A stretch of 64,000 nucleotides of DNA from Thermopolyspora flexuosa (GTDB lineage Bacteria > Actinomycetota > Actinomycetes > Streptosporangiales > Streptosporangiaceae): positions 186,001 through 250,000 of the forward strand of contig NZ_VFPQ01000002.1 of NCBI RefSeq assembly GCF_006716785.1, written 5' to 3'. Shown here in pieces: positions 1-8,762 of this stretch. Below the pieces are notes generated by a model. The model was not told the DNA's origin and made no database searches. It was given only the letters and a program-made list of their open reading frames with translations. A program made the translations under genes and the position numbers. Every line of letters begins with the position of its first letter. Within the stretch, counting starts at the first letter, position 1.

Positions 1-619
1 GGGCGAGGTGCGCGTCCCACACCTCGAGCGTGCTCAGCACGTCCCCGGCGCCGGCCGCGGCCCACGCGGCCTCGTCCGCCGCCCGCCGCGCGCTGCGGCC
101 CCGGCCCGCCCGGGCGGCCGCGGCGGCGCGCAGCAGGGCGCCCCGCTGCTTGAGCACCCGCTCGTAGTCCGCCCGCACGCCCGCGAACCGGGGGGCGCGG
201 GCCACCAGCAGCTCGTCGAGGAAACGGCGCCGCTCGGCCGGGTCCCCCTTGACCATGGCGAGGTCCTCGGGCGCGAACAGCACCGAGCGCAGCAGGCCGA
301 GCACGTCGCGGGCGCGGGGGACGGGGGAGCGGTTGAGCCGGGCCCGGTTCGACCGGCCCGGGTTGATCTCCAGCTCGATGAGCGCGCGCCGGTCGTCGCG
401 CACCACGGCCGCGCGCACGATCGCGCGGGGGGCGCCGTGCCGTACCAGCGGGCCGTCGGAGGCGACCCGGTGGCTGGACTGGGTCGCCACGTAGCCCACC
501 GCCTCGACCAGGTTCGTCTTGCCGTGCCCGTTCGGCCCGACGAACGCGGTCACGCCGGGCTCCAGGTCGAGCTCGGCCGCCGGGTACGAGCGGAAGTCGG
601 TCAGCGACAGGTGGGCCAC
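1..619 (-). CDS. recF: RecF, DNA replication/repair protein (N-terminal part, cut by window edge)
   Basis: RecF is an SMC-like ATPase that helps load RecA at single-strand gaps. The visible 206 residues begin [13 protein letters not shown] and contain the Walker A motif GPNGHGKTN at about residues 28-36. The segment [19 protein letters not shown] is typical of the family. The GTG at 619 is preferred because GGGGGA lies 6 nt upstream; the GTG at 625 has no room for a ribosome binding site. The C-terminal part lies beyond position 1. It belongs to the same-strand series dnaA-dnaN-gnd-recF. A DnaA-box-bearing gap separates it from gnd. Confidence 0.95.
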   Translation of the reverse strand, partial: MAHLSLTDFRSYPAAELDLEPGVTAFVGPNGHGKTNLVEAVGYVATQSSHRVASDGPLVRHGAPRAIVRAAVVRDDRRALIELEINPGRSNRARLNRSPVPRARDVLGLLRSVLFAPEDLAMVKGDPAERRRFLDELLVARAPRFAGVRADYERVLKQRGALLRAAAAARAGRGRSARRAADEAAWAAAGAGDVLSTLEVWDAHLA

Positions 620-880
620 GTGCACTCCCCCGAGGGTAGCCGGACGGGCGGCCGCCCGGGTGATCGCGCGGCGCGGCCGACGGCGTCCGTCAGGGCGGCC
701 GGCGGGCGTCCGTCAAATCGGGCCCGGGGCCTTTGCCGGGGGCCTGCGGCCGTCCACAGCCTGGGGCGATTACCGTCCGCAGGCTGTGGATAACCTTTCG
801 GCCCAGGCCGTGAAAACGCCTGTCCTGCCTGGTCAGAAGGGGTTCCCGCCCACCTGTGGATATCTTCGCGAGCCTGTGGA
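620..880. promoter_or_regulatory. DnaA-box-bearing recF-gnd intergenic region
   Basis: This 261-bp gap carries a perfect DnaA box (TTATCCACA on the minus strand) at 785-793. Near matches lie at 855-863 (TGTGGATAT) and 875-883 (TGTGGATTA), the latter running into the gnd stop codon. All three point the same way and are spaced about 20-70 bp apart. No open reading frame of convincing codon use is present. The boxes lie about 2.2 kb from the dnaN-dnaA origin region, so they may titrate DnaA or extend the origin; that role is inferred. Confidence 0.6.
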
Positions 881-1825
881 TTACTTTTCGGTCTCAATCG
901 GCGGAGCCACGTCCGCGCCGGGGGAGTCGGCGCCCTTGGCCCGGCCGCCCTCGGCGCTCGTGACGGCGTGGCCGCCGAACTGGTTGCGCAGCGCCGCCAC
1001 CACCTTCATCGCCGGGGAGTCCGGCTGCCGGGAGGCGAAGCGGGCGTACAGGGCGGCGGTGATGACCGGCAGCGGCACCGCGTGCTCCACGGCGGCCTGG
1101 ACGGCCCAGCGGCCCTCCCCGGAGTCCTCGGCGTACCCCCGCAGCCGCGACAGCTCCTCGTCCTCCTCAAGGGCCCGCACGAGCAGGTCGAGCAGCCAGG
1201 ACCGGATCACCGTGCCACTGCGCCAGCTCCGGAAACAGCCCGCCACGTCGGTGACGAGATCGGAGGCCTCGAGCAGCTCCCAGCCCTCGGCGAGGGCCTG
1301 CATCATGCCGTACTCGATGCCGTTGTGGACCATCTTCGCGAAGTGGCCCGCGCCATGGCCGCCCGCGTGCACGAAGCCGTCCTCGCCCTCCGGCTTGAGC
1401 GTCTCGAAGATCGGCATCAGCCGCCGGACGTCCTCCTCGGTGCCGCCGACCATGAGCGCGTAGCCCTGGTGCAGCCCCCACACCCCGCCGCTCACGCCGA
1501 CGTCGACGAAGCCGATGCCCTTGGCGCCGAGCCGCTCGGCGTGGCCGCGGTCGTCAGCGTAGTGCGAGTTGCCGCCGTCGACGACGAGGTCGCCGGGGGA
1601 GAGGAGCTCGGCGAGCTCGGCCACGACGGCCCGGGTCGGCTCGCCGGAGGGCACCATCACCCACACCGTGCGCGGCGGCTGAAGCCGGTCGACCAGCTCG
1701 GCCAGGCTGCCGACGTCGCTCACCCGGGGATCCCGGTCGTAGCCGATCACCTCGTGGCCGCCGCGGCGCAGCCGCTCGGCCATGTTGCCGCCCATCCGGC
1801 CGAGCCCGACCATGCCGATGCGCAT
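881..1825 (-). CDS. gnd: 6-phosphogluconate dehydrogenase, decarboxylating (short form)
   Basis: The enzyme oxidatively decarboxylates 6-phosphogluconate to ribulose 5-phosphate in the pentose phosphate pathway. The 314-residue protein starts MRIGMVGLGRMGGNMAERL, with the dinucleotide-binding GLGRMG near residues 7-12. It has DGGNSHYADD, the substrate-binding GVSGGVWGL, and KMVHNGIEYGMMQ with the catalytic lysine. The length fits the short Gnd/YqeC-like family rather than the 470-residue form. The ATG at 1825 follows GTGAGG at good spacing; an in-frame upstream extension to 1879 lacks family similarity. Gnd between dnaN and recF is a common actinobacterial arrangement. Confidence 0.95.
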   Translation of the reverse strand: MRIGMVGLGRMGGNMAERLRRGGHEVIGYDRDPRVSDVGSLAELVDRLQPPRTVWVMVPSGEPTRAVVAELAELLSPGDLVVDGGNSHYADDRGHAERLGAKGIGFVDVGVSGGVWGLHQGYALMVGGTEEDVRRLMPIFETLKPEGEDGFVHAGGHGAGHFAKMVHNGIEYGMMQALAEGWELLEASDLVTDVAGCFRSWRSGTVIRSWLLDLLVRALEEDEELSRLRGYAEDSGEGRWAVQAAVEHAVPLPVITAALYARFASRQPDSPAMKVVAALRNQFGGHAVTSAEGGRAKGADSPGADVAPPIETEK

Positions 1826-1888
1826 CGGTCCCTCACCCCCTGTGGGTCGCCCTCGCGTGCCGGGCCCTTCCCCCGTCACGGGGCGAGC

Positions 1889-3022
1889 CTAGCCGGACAG
1901 CCGGATCGGCATGATCAGGTACCGGTAGTCCGGGACCTCCTCGTCCTCGGTGGTCTTGCCGCCGGTGAGGATGGCGGGCTTGGTCGCGGTGGTGAACTGC
2001 ATGCGGGCCACGTCGGAGTCGATCGCCTGCAGGCCCTCCAGCAGGAACTGGTGGTTGAACGCGATGTTGATGTCCTCGCCGTCGAACTCGGCGGGCAGCA
2101 CCTCCACGGCCTGGGCCTCGTCGCCGCTCGCGGCCTCCAGGACCACCTCGCCCTGGGTGAAGGCGAGCCGTACCGGGGTGTTGCGCTCGGCGACGAGCGC
2201 GACCCGCTTGACCGCCTCCACGAACGGGCCGGTGGCGAGGTCGGCCCGGGCGGAGAACTCGGTGGGCAGCAGCGACCGGTACTTGGGGAACTCGGGGTCG
2301 AGCAGGCGGGTGGTGGTGCGCCGCCCGCCGCTGGTGAACCCGATCATGCCCTCGCCGGTGCCGCCCGTGGAGCTGAGCGCGATCTCCACCTCGGCGCCCG
2401 TGGTGAGGGTCTTCGCCATGTCGGCGAGGGTCCGGCCGGGGATCATCGCGACCGCGGAGATGTCGGCGTCCTGCGGCTGCCACTTCAGCTCGCGTACGGC
2501 GAGCCGGTAGCGGTCGGTGGCGGCGAGGGTGATGGTGTCGCCCTCGATCTCCATGCGCACGCCGGTGAGCATCGGCAGCGTGTCGTCCTTGCCCACGGCG
2601 ACCGCGACCTGCGCGACGGCGGAGGCGAACACGTCGCTGCCCACGAGGCCCGCGGCCGGGGGCATGGCCGGCAGGGACGGGTACTCGTCCACCGGCATCG
2701 TCTGCAGGGTGAACCGCGAGTTGCCGCAGGTGACCACCGCCTTGCTGCCGTCCACGGTGAAGTCCACCGGGTGGGCGGGGAGCGCCTTGGTGATCTCGGC
2801 GAGCAGCCTGCCGGAGACGAGGACCACCCCGGGTTCACCGACCTGCGGCTCCAGCGTCACCTCGGCGGAGACCTCGTAGTCGAAGCTCGACAGCTTCAGC
2901 TGCTGCTCCTCGGTGACCTCCAGTCGCATGCCGGCGAGCACCGGCTGGGACGGTCGGGTCGGCAGCCTGCGGGCCGTCCATGCGACGGCCTCCGCGAGTA
3001 CGTCTCGGTCGACCCGGAACAT
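1889..3022 (-). CDS. dnaN: DNA polymerase III beta sliding clamp
   Basis: The ring-shaped dimeric processivity clamp tethers DNA polymerase III and many repair proteins to DNA. The 377-residue protein has three clamp folds. Conserved signatures are FDYEVSA, TMPVDEYPSLP, the ATDRYRL segment near residue 167 that lines the partner-binding pocket, and the C-terminal YLIMPIRL. An AGGAGG lies upstream; the ATG at 3022 is chosen, and the GTG immediately before it (3025) is equally possible. It is transcribed away from oriC, after dnaA and before gnd. A second, diverged clamp gene lies at 58.9 kb in this window. Confidence 0.97.
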   Translation of the reverse strand: MFRVDRDVLAEAVAWTARRLPTRPSQPVLAGMRLEVTEEQQLKLSSFDYEVSAEVTLEPQVGEPGVVLVSGRLLAEITKALPAHPVDFTVDGSKAVVTCGNSRFTLQTMPVDEYPSLPAMPPAAGLVGSDVFASAVAQVAVAVGKDDTLPMLTGVRMEIEGDTITLAATDRYRLAVRELKWQPQDADISAVAMIPGRTLADMAKTLTTGAEVEIALSSTGGTGEGMIGFTSGGRRTTTRLLDPEFPKYRSLLPTEFSARADLATGPFVEAVKRVALVAERNTPVRLAFTQGEVVLEAASGDEAQAVEVLPAEFDGEDINIAFNHQFLLEGLQAIDSDVARMQFTTATKPAILTGGKTTEDEEVPDYRYLIMPIRLSG

Positions 3023-3724
3023 CACGTGAATCCGCCTCCTGTGTCTCGCCCCTTCGGGCTGACCCGCCAACGGGCTCTGCGCCCCACAGAGTGCCCCACA
3101 GACGCTAGCGCCTCACGGCCCTCCTTGTGGACAACTCTCCAAGGTCGTGAGCGCGCGCGTGCCGGAGCCCTCCTATGAGGTTTGATTTCTTCCTAGAGAG
3201 AAAACACGGGTCTTCATCTTAGGGGCCGTGGATACTGTGGAGAACCACCGTTTCCGCAGGTCAGGGCCCTACTTTTATCCACGGGCGCTGTGCACGGCCG
3301 GTGGACGACCGCCGGGCGGCTGGGGATGACGCGGCGATCCACACACCCTGTCCCCAGCCTCGGGCCGCCTTGTCCACCGGATCCCCCAGGTTATCCACCA
3401 GGTTTCCACCGGTTATCCACTGGGTATATGTCCCTTTTGTCGATCGGCCCGGTCGCCGTGCACAGGGCATCCCCAGGTCAACCCCTGTTTTCCTCAGGTT
3501 ATCCCCAGCTTTTCCGCAGCTCTGTCCCCAGGATCCGGCCGGTTGTACACACCCGGGCGGCGCGACGGTGGGTACGGCCGGCCGTACCGCGGCGCCCGGG
3601 GCCCGGGCGGTCCGGGGCGCCGCGTCATCCACTCAAGTCCACAGGATGATCCACAGCGTTATCCACAGGCTGTGTATCAGTGGAGGTCAGCGTTGCTTTT
3701 CGAGCGTTGCATGCGGTGGGTTCG
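3023..3724. promoter_or_regulatory. oriC: Chromosomal replication origin oriC (dnaA-dnaN intergenic)
   Basis: This 702-bp region has the expected position and composition of an actinobacterial oriC. A perfect DnaA box TTATCCACA lies at 3659-3667. Near matches are at 3126-3134 (minus strand TTGTCCACA), 3275-3283, 3370-3378, 3391-3399, 3413-3421, 3499-3507 (TTATCCCCA), 3543-3551 and 3647-3655. Boxes are in both orientations and form two clusters. The stretch 3176-3221 is unusually AT-rich for this genome and is the best candidate for the DNA unwinding element. The region must also hold the dnaA terminator side and the dnaN promoter. No gene is present in it. Confidence 0.93.
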
Positions 3725-5614
3725 TCAGCCGTTGCGCGCCTGCTGCTTGATGCGGTTGGTGAGTTCGGTCACCTGGATGTAGACCGAGCGTCGTTCCGCC
3801 ATGAGCCGGCGGATCTTGCGGTCGGCGTGGATCACCGTGGTGTGGTCGCGCCCGCCGAACTGCTGGCCGATCTTGGGGAGGGACAGGTCGGTGAGCTCCC
3901 GGCACAGGTACATGGCGATCTGCCGGGCGATCACCAGCACCCGGGAGCGCGAGCTGCCGCACAGGTCCTCGACCGACAGGCCGAAGTAGTCGGCGGTCTG
4001 CGCCATGATCGTCGCGATCGTGATCTCGCCGCCGGAGTCCTCGGTGATGAGGTCCTTCAGCACGATCTCGGCGAGCTGCAGGTCCACCGCCTGCCGGTTG
4101 AGGCTGGCGAACGCGGTCACCCGGATCAGCGCGCCCTCGAGCTCGCGGATGTTCGTGGAGATCCGGCTGGCGATGTACTCCAGCACCTCGTCCGGCGCGG
4201 CGAGGCCCTCCTGCCTGGCCTTCTTGCGCAGGATCGCGATCCGGGTCTCCAGCTCGGGCGGCTGCACGTCGGTGATGAGGCCCCACTCGAACCGGTTGCG
4301 CAGCCGGTCCTCCAGCGTCACCAGCTGCTTGGGCGCCCGGTCGCTGGAGATGACGATCTGCTTGTTGGCGTTGTGCAGCGTGTTGAAGGTGTGGAAGAAC
4401 TCCTCCTGCGTCTGCTCCTTGCCCTCGAGGAACTGGATGTCGTCGACGAGCAGGATGTCCACGGCCCGGTAGCGGGCGCGGAACGCGTCGGCCTTGTGGT
4501 CGCGGATCGAGTTGATGAAGTCGTTGGTGAACTCCTCGGAGCTCACGTACCGCACCCGCGCCCCGTCGTAGAGGCTCTGCGCGTAGTGGCCGATCGCGTG
4601 CAGCAGGTGGGTCTTGCCCAGGCCGGAGTCCCCGTAGATGAACAGCGGGTTGTACGCCTTGGCCGGCGCCTCGGCCACGGCGACCGCGGCCGCGTGCGCG
4701 AACCGGTTGCTCGACCCGATGACGAAGGTCTCGAAGGTGTACTTCGGGTTGAGCCGGGCGGTCTCGCTCGTCCGCCCGCCCCGGCTCTCCCACCGGTTCG
4801 GCAGCGGGCTCGGCACCGGTGGACCGAACTTGTCGCCGTGCGGGGTCTGGGGACCGTCGGCCGTCCCGGCGTCGGCGCCGCCCGCCGTACCCTCGCCCGG
4901 CCCGGCGGGGCCGTCCCCGGCGTTCCCGGACTGACCGGTGGCGCCGGTGCCCGGGTTTCCACCGCCGTCCCCAGAGTTATCCACAGAACCGTCCACAGGG
5001 ACGTCGGCCCGGCCGCCGAGCGGCCCGCCCATCGCCCCCGGGTACGGCGCGGCGCCCGGCCCGCCGGACGGCGCTCCCGGATAGCCGGGCGTCCCCGGCC
5101 CATAGGAATAGGGATACCGCGCGACCTGTGGATGGAGCTGTGGATAGTCGGTGGATGACACGCCCTCGGCCGGCCGGTGCGGGCTCGCCGATCCCGTCCC
5201 GAACTGGGATCCCATGGGGTGGCCCGGTTGTCCACCCTGTGGATAATGCGGCGGCGCGGCCTGGGGAGAGTGGGGGTACGCGGCCGACGGGCCGGGCAGG
5301 CCCGGCTTGCCGGCCCCCTGGGCGCGGGACCGCTGCGGCTCCTCGCCGTCACCGGCGGCGGCCTGGTCGACCATGACCGCGACCCGCATCGGCCGGCCGA
5401 ACTCCTGGGAGAGCGCGTGGGCGATCAGCGGCCGCAGCTTGCTCTCCAGCACGTCCTTGGCGAACTCGTTCGGGGCCGCGAGCACGACGGTGTCGTTGAC
5501 CAGGCCGAAGGGACGAGTCATGGCGAGCCAGGCCCGCTGCTGCGACGGGACGCTCCCGTCGAGGAAGTTCTCCAGCGCGCGTGCCCATACCGCCCCGAGG
5601 TCGATGCTCTCCAT
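3725..5614 (-). CDS. dnaA: Chromosomal replication initiator DnaA
   Basis: DnaA is the AAA+ initiator that binds DnaA boxes and opens oriC. The 629-residue protein has domain I (residues 1-90), a very long Pro/Gly/Ser-rich domain II (about 90-285), and an AAA+ domain III starting at [11 protein letters not shown]. Walker A is GDSGLGKTH near 327 and Walker B is LLVDDIQFL near 385. C-terminal domain IV has the DHTTVIHA DnaA-signature helix near 589. The ATG at 5614 follows AAGGAGGGG; the GTG at 5620 overlaps that site. Length exceeds the 450-residue norm because of domain II, as in other filamentous actinomycetes. The domain II DNA itself contains DnaA boxes. Confidence 0.98.
   Translation of the reverse strand: MESIDLGAVWARALENFLDGSVPSQQRAWLAMTRPFGLVNDTVVLAAPNEFAKDVLESKLRPLIAHALSQEFGRPMRVAVMVDQAAAGDGEEPQRSRAQGAGKPGLPGPSAAYPHSPQAAPPHYPQGGQPGHPMGSQFGTGSASPHRPAEGVSSTDYPQLHPQVARYPYSYGPGTPGYPGAPSGGPGAAPYPGAMGGPLGGRADVPVDGSVDNSGDGGGNPGTGATGQSGNAGDGPAGPGEGTAGGADAGTADGPQTPHGDKFGPPVPSPLPNRWESRGGRTSETARLNPKYTFETFVIGSSNRFAHAAAVAVAEAPAKAYNPLFIYGDSGLGKTHLLHAIGHYAQSLYDGARVRYVSSEEFTNDFINSIRDHKADAFRARYRAVDILLVDDIQFLEGKEQTQEEFFHTFNTLHNANKQIVISSDRAPKQLVTLEDRLRNRFEWGLITDVQPPELETRIAILRKKARQEGLAAPDEVLEYIASRISTNIRELEGALIRVTAFASLNRQAVDLQLAEIVLKDLITEDSGGEITIATIMAQTADYFGLSVEDLCGSSRSRVLVIARQIAMYLCRELTDLSLPKIGQQFGGRDHTTVIHADRKIRRLMAERRSVYIQVTELTNRIKQQARNG
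4977..5246. promoter_or_regulatory. DnaA boxes inside the dnaA coding region (domain II)
   Basis: Within the linker-coding part of dnaA there are perfect TTATCCACA boxes at 4977-4985 (plus) and 5238-5246 (minus). Near matches are at 5127-5135 (TGTGGATGG), 5139-5147 (TGTGGATAG) and 5228-5236 (TTGTCCACC). They encode linker residues such as VDNSGD and YPQGG. Since domain II tolerates almost any sequence, these boxes could be maintained at the DNA level. Functional binding is inferred, not shown. Confidence 0.6.
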
Positions 5615-6219
5615 GATCACCCCTCCTTCCCTACGCGGCCCCCGGTCGCCCGCCGCGATCAGTTGTCCACAGGTCGCCCCTGAGTGGGCGCCGCCTTCGC
5701 TCCGGCGTCCGCATCACCCGCGCTCGCGCTTCCCGCAGGAACCCCTCCGTGATCCACATGGAATCCACACCGAATCCACATGGTGTGCACAGTCGGCGCG
5801 CGTCATATCCAGTACATCCACGCACGGGAGGGAAGGTTCTGGAGGGCCGACAGTAGCGTTGTGCACATCCCTGTTCAAGACGTTGTCCACAGCCTACTGG
5901 CAGCACGGGGGGCCGCGGGGCCGACTCTGTGGATGACGGTGGGATCGGTGGAAAACCGGCCTGTGGAATAGTGGATAATCACTGCACATCCCGGCCTCGG
6001 GCCGGGTGCCGCGTGCGGAGGGGGTGCGGAGCGAGGCGTCACTCCGGGGTGTGAACCACCACCGAGGGCCGGTTTGACCACGGTACGGGGCAACCCGTAA
6101 CGTACGAAGGTCGGCTCGTCAGGTGACGCTTCTGCATGCCCACTGACGGCCAACGGCAATCTGTAGCGACGTCAGCGTTCGCAGGGCCTGCGGACGCGTC
6201 TCAAGCATGGAGCCCACCC
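5615..6219. promoter_or_regulatory. dnaA-rpmH intergenic region with a second DnaA-box cluster
   Basis: This 605-bp divergent gap must contain the dnaA and rpmH promoters. It carries near-consensus DnaA boxes at 5663-5671 and 5883-5891 (both TTGTCCACA), 5750-5758 (TGATCCACA), 5928-5936, 5962-5970 and 5970-5978. No convincing coding sequence is seen. The arrangement suggests DnaA autoregulation and possibly a bipartite origin flanking dnaA. Both are inferences from box positions. Confidence 0.7.
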
Positions 6220-6357
6220 GTGAGCAAGCGTACTTACCAGCCGAACAATCGCCGCCGCGCGAAGACCCACGGCTTCCGGCTGCGCATGCGTACGCGCGCC
6301 GGTCGGGCGATCCTCGCCGCCCGGCGTCGCAAGGGCCGCAAGCGCCTGACCGTTTGA
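6220..6357 (+). CDS. rpmH: Ribosomal protein bL34
   Basis: This 45-residue basic protein of the large ribosomal subunit starts [18 protein letters not shown] and ends [10 protein letters not shown], the full family signature. The GTG start at 6220 has GGAG 7 nt upstream. It is the first gene of the rpmH-rnpA-yidD-yidC-jag series that runs away from oriC on the plus strand, the near-universal bacterial order. Upstream sequence is the DnaA-box-rich intergenic region. Confidence 0.98.
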   Translation: MSKRTYQPNNRRRAKTHGFRLRMRTRAGRAILAARRRKGRKRLTV

Positions 6358-6526
6358 CGGGCGGCCGAGCCTTCCGGTGTGGCCGGGCCGCCCGTCGGCG
6401 TACGCGGCGGGCGGCGACGGCGCCGGGGGAGTAGCCGGGAGAGGATCAGCCTGCTCCGGCCGGGCGCTTCCGCTCCGGGCACCGTCGCCGGCACCGGGTG
6501 GCACCTGTTGCCCCAGGAGGTCAGTC

Positions 6527-6913
6527 GTGCTGCCGTCCGCCTCCCGAATGCGGCGAAGCGAGGACTTCGCGGCCGCGATCCGACGGGGACGCCGGGCCGG
6601 GCGTCCCACTCTCGTCGTCCATCTGAACATCCGCACCGACGGCGACCAGCAGGCACCGCCGCTGGTCGGTTTTGTCGTGAGCAAGGCCGTGGGCGGCGCC
6701 GCCGTCAGGAACCGGGTGAAACGGCGCCTCAGACACCTGGTGCGGGACCGTCTCCACCGCCTCCCGCAAGGTAGCCTGCTTGTGGTACGCGCCAATCCAC
6801 CGGCCGCGTCCGCGCGAAGTGAGCAACTCGCCGCCGAACTCGACATCGCGCTCAATCGTGTACTCGGGCGGCGTGGGCCCGACCCACAGGCCCGAACGGA
6901 TGGACAGGCATGA
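6527..6913 (+). CDS. rnpA: Ribonuclease P protein component
   Basis: RnpA is the protein cofactor of RNase P, which matures tRNA 5' ends. The 128-residue protein has the N-terminal SRMRRSEDF motif and the hallmark RNRVKRRLR basic helix (from [18 protein letters not shown]). The start is the GTG at 6527, 6 nt after a perfect AGGAGG at 6515-6520, so upstream in-frame codons are excluded. Its stop overlaps the yidD start in an ATGA, indicating translational coupling. The C-terminal tail is slightly longer than in E. coli. Confidence 0.96.
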   Translation: MLPSASRMRRSEDFAAAIRRGRRAGRPTLVVHLNIRTDGDQQAPPLVGFVVSKAVGGAAVRNRVKRRLRHLVRDRLHRLPQGSLLVVRANPPAASARSEQLAAELDIALNRVLGRRGPDPQARTDGQA

Positions 6914-7191
6914 CGGCGCAACAGACCACCGGGATCAGCCCGGTCGCCCGGATCCTGACGGCGTTGATCAGGTTCTACCGGGCCTTCATCAGTCCGTTGC
7001 TCGGTCCCCGCTGCCGGTTCGCACCGTCGTGCAGTGCCTACGGGCTTGAGGCCATCACCGTGCACGGCGCGCTGCGCGGGCTCTGGTTGACGATCCGTCG
7101 GATTGGACGTTGCCACCCCTTCCACCCCGGAGGGTACGACCCGGTGCCACCCCGCCCGGTGCGGACCCACGACGAGACGCAAGGGAGCTAG
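6910..7191 (+). CDS. yidD: Membrane protein insertion efficiency factor YidD
   Basis: YidD is a small peripheral membrane protein that aids YidC-dependent insertion. The 93-residue protein has the family core [19 protein letters not shown], then [12 protein letters not shown] and [18 protein letters not shown], including the conserved cysteines. The start codon overlaps the rnpA stop (ATGA). It lies directly before yidC, its functional partner. Confidence 0.96.
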   Translation: MTAQQTTGISPVARILTALIRFYRAFISPLLGPRCRFAPSCSAYGLEAITVHGALRGLWLTIRRIGRCHPFHPGGYDPVPPRPVRTHDETQGS

Positions 7192-7195
7192 CTCA

Positions 7196-8146
7196 GTGGA
7201 GCTGTCCTGGCTGAATTGGCTCTATGAGGCTGTCGCCTTTGTGATCACATGGATCCACCGGGGCTACAGCACCTTCCTTCCCCCGGATGGCGGCCTGAAC
7301 TGGGCGCTGACCATCATCACGCTCACGGTGCTCATGCGCCTGTGCATCTTCCCGCTCTTCCTCAAGCAGATGCGCTCGTCGCGGAAGATGCAGGAGCTGG
7401 CCCCCAAGATCCAGGAGCTCCGCAGGCGGTACAAGAACGACCGCCAGAAGCTGAACGAAGAGGTGATGAAGGTCTACCAGACGGCGGGCGTCAACCCGCT
7501 GGGGGGCTGCCTGCCGATCCTGGCGCAGTTCCCGATCTTCATCTCCATGTTCACCGTGCTCCGGGCGATGGCCGAGGGGCAGGCCAAGTTCGGCATGACG
7601 AAGGAGCTGGTGGACAGCGCCCGTGCGGCCCACATCTTCGGCGCGCCCATCCCGGCGACCTTCTTCACCAGTGACGCGGACATCGCGGCTTTCGACGCCG
7701 ACCCGGTGATCACCCGAATCGTGCTCGGCATCTTCGTCGCGACGAGCTCCCTGACGACCTTCCTCACGGTCCGGCAGAGCGTGAAGCGGTCGATGGCCCA
7801 GATGCCGGACAACCCGATGGCGCAGTCGCAGAAGATGCTCATGTACATCTCGCCGCTGTTCGCCGTCTTCAGCCTGGGTTTCCCGCTCGGTCTGATCCTC
7901 TACTGGGTAACCACAAACCTGTGGACCCTCGGCCAGCAGCACTGGTTCTACAGCCGGTACCCGATGCCGCAGTTCGACGCGAAGGGCAACCCGGTGCCGG
8001 TGCAGCCCAAGCGCGGGGTGCTGGCGAGGATCCGTAAGAAGGCGCCCGAGCCGCCGCCGGAGCCGGCGAAGCCCAAGACTAAGATCATCCGTCAGCAGCC
8101 CAGCCGGCAGCCGCGGAGCAAGAGGACCGGTAGCAAGAAGTCATGA
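7196..8146 (+). CDS. yidC: Membrane protein insertase YidC (Oxa1 family)
   Basis: YidC inserts and folds inner-membrane proteins with or without SecYEG. The 316-residue protein has the Gram-positive layout: an N-terminal membrane segment, then a helix at ITLTVLMRLCIFPLFLKQM with the hydrophilic-groove arginine, the cytoplasmic charged hairpin (KIQELRRRYKNDRQ), NPLGGCLPILAQFPIF, and two further helices around FLTV and LFAVFSLGFPLGLIL. A basic Lys/Arg/Pro tail ends the protein, as in other actinobacteria, and may contact the ribosome. The GTG start at 7196 follows GGGAG by 8 nt. The stop overlaps an ATGA at the upstream end of the jag frame. Confidence 0.96.
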   Translation: MELSWLNWLYEAVAFVITWIHRGYSTFLPPDGGLNWALTIITLTVLMRLCIFPLFLKQMRSSRKMQELAPKIQELRRRYKNDRQKLNEEVMKVYQTAGVNPLGGCLPILAQFPIFISMFTVLRAMAEGQAKFGMTKELVDSARAAHIFGAPIPATFFTSDADIAAFDADPVITRIVLGIFVATSSLTTFLTVRQSVKRSMAQMPDNPMAQSQKMLMYISPLFAVFSLGFPLGLILYWVTTNLWTLGQQHWFYSRYPMPQFDAKGNPVPVQPKRGVLARIRKKAPEPPPEPAKPKTKIIRQQPSRQPRSKRTGSKKS

Positions 8147-8163
8147 CGAAGGAGAGGCGCGAC

Positions 8164-8691
8164 GTGACCGACGCTCAGACGCCTGCGGCCGCCACCGCCA
8201 CGGCCGACCCGGGCAAGTCCCGGCCGGTTCCGGACATCGCGCTCCTCGAGCAGGAGGGCGAGATCGCGGCCGACTACGTCGAAGGGCTGCTCGACATCGC
8301 CGATCTCGACGGCGACATCGACATGGACGTCGAGGGCGACCGTGCGGTCGTGTCCGTGGTGGGCATCAAGAGCACCGAGCTGGTGGGCCCACGGGGTGAG
8401 GTCCTCGAGGCCCTGCAGGAGCTGACCCGCCTCGCCGTACACCGGCGGACCGGCGAGCGCTCCCGGCTCATGCTCGACATCGCCGGTTACCGCGAGCGTC
8501 GCCGCCGCGAGCTCGGCAAGCTCGGCGCCTCGGTCGCCGAGGAGGTCAAGCGCACCGGCAAGCCGAAGTCGCTCGCGCCGATGACCCCGTTCGAGCGCAA
8601 GATCGTGCACGACGCCGTGGCCGCGGCCGGGCTGTACAGCGAGTCCGAGGGCGAGGAACCCAACCGCTACGTGGTGGTCTACCCCTCCTGA
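8164..8691 (+). CDS. jag: RNA-binding protein Jag/KhpB (KH and R3H domains)
   Basis: KhpB/Jag binds RNA through a KH and an R3H domain and in Gram-positives influences cell division and elongation. The 175-residue protein has a short acidic N-terminus, a KH-like region (VVGIKSTELVGPRGEVLEAL) and the R3H motif ending in RYVVVYPS, with R and H in ERKIVHDA. The Jag-N domain of firmicutes is absent, as usual in actinobacteria. The GTG at 8164 is preferred because AAGGAG (8149-8154) lies 9 nt upstream; an ATG at 8143 overlapping the yidC stop is the alternative. A hairpin terminator follows at 8724. Confidence 0.93.
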   Translation: MTDAQTPAAATATADPGKSRPVPDIALLEQEGEIAADYVEGLLDIADLDGDIDMDVEGDRAVVSVVGIKSTELVGPRGEVLEALQELTRLAVHRRTGERSRLMLDIAGYRERRRRELGKLGASVAEEVKRTGKPKSLAPMTPFERKIVHDAVAAAGLYSESEGEEPNRYVVVYPS

Positions 8692-8723
8692 CCCGCGCCG
8701 GCAGCTCCACCGGGTCCGCACCC

Positions 8724-8762
8724 AGGCCGCCGACCTCACCGGGTTGGGCGGCCTTCGCTTTT
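8724..8762 (+). terminator. Rho-independent terminator after jag
   Basis: A perfect 8-bp stem, AGGCCGCC (8724-8731) with GGCGGCCT (8747-8754), is followed by TCGCTTTT. It lies about 30 nt after the jag stop and closes the rpmH-jag transcription unit. Confidence 0.75.

Noticed and set aside
968-3178. A 736-residue open frame on the plus strand across gnd and dnaN
   Set aside because: It is antisense to two certain genes, is full of Arg/Gly/His low-complexity sequence and matches nothing; it is a GC-bias shadow.
3680-5158. A 492-residue plus-strand frame opposite dnaA
   Set aside because: It mirrors dnaA codons on the other strand and has no start signal or recognisable domain.
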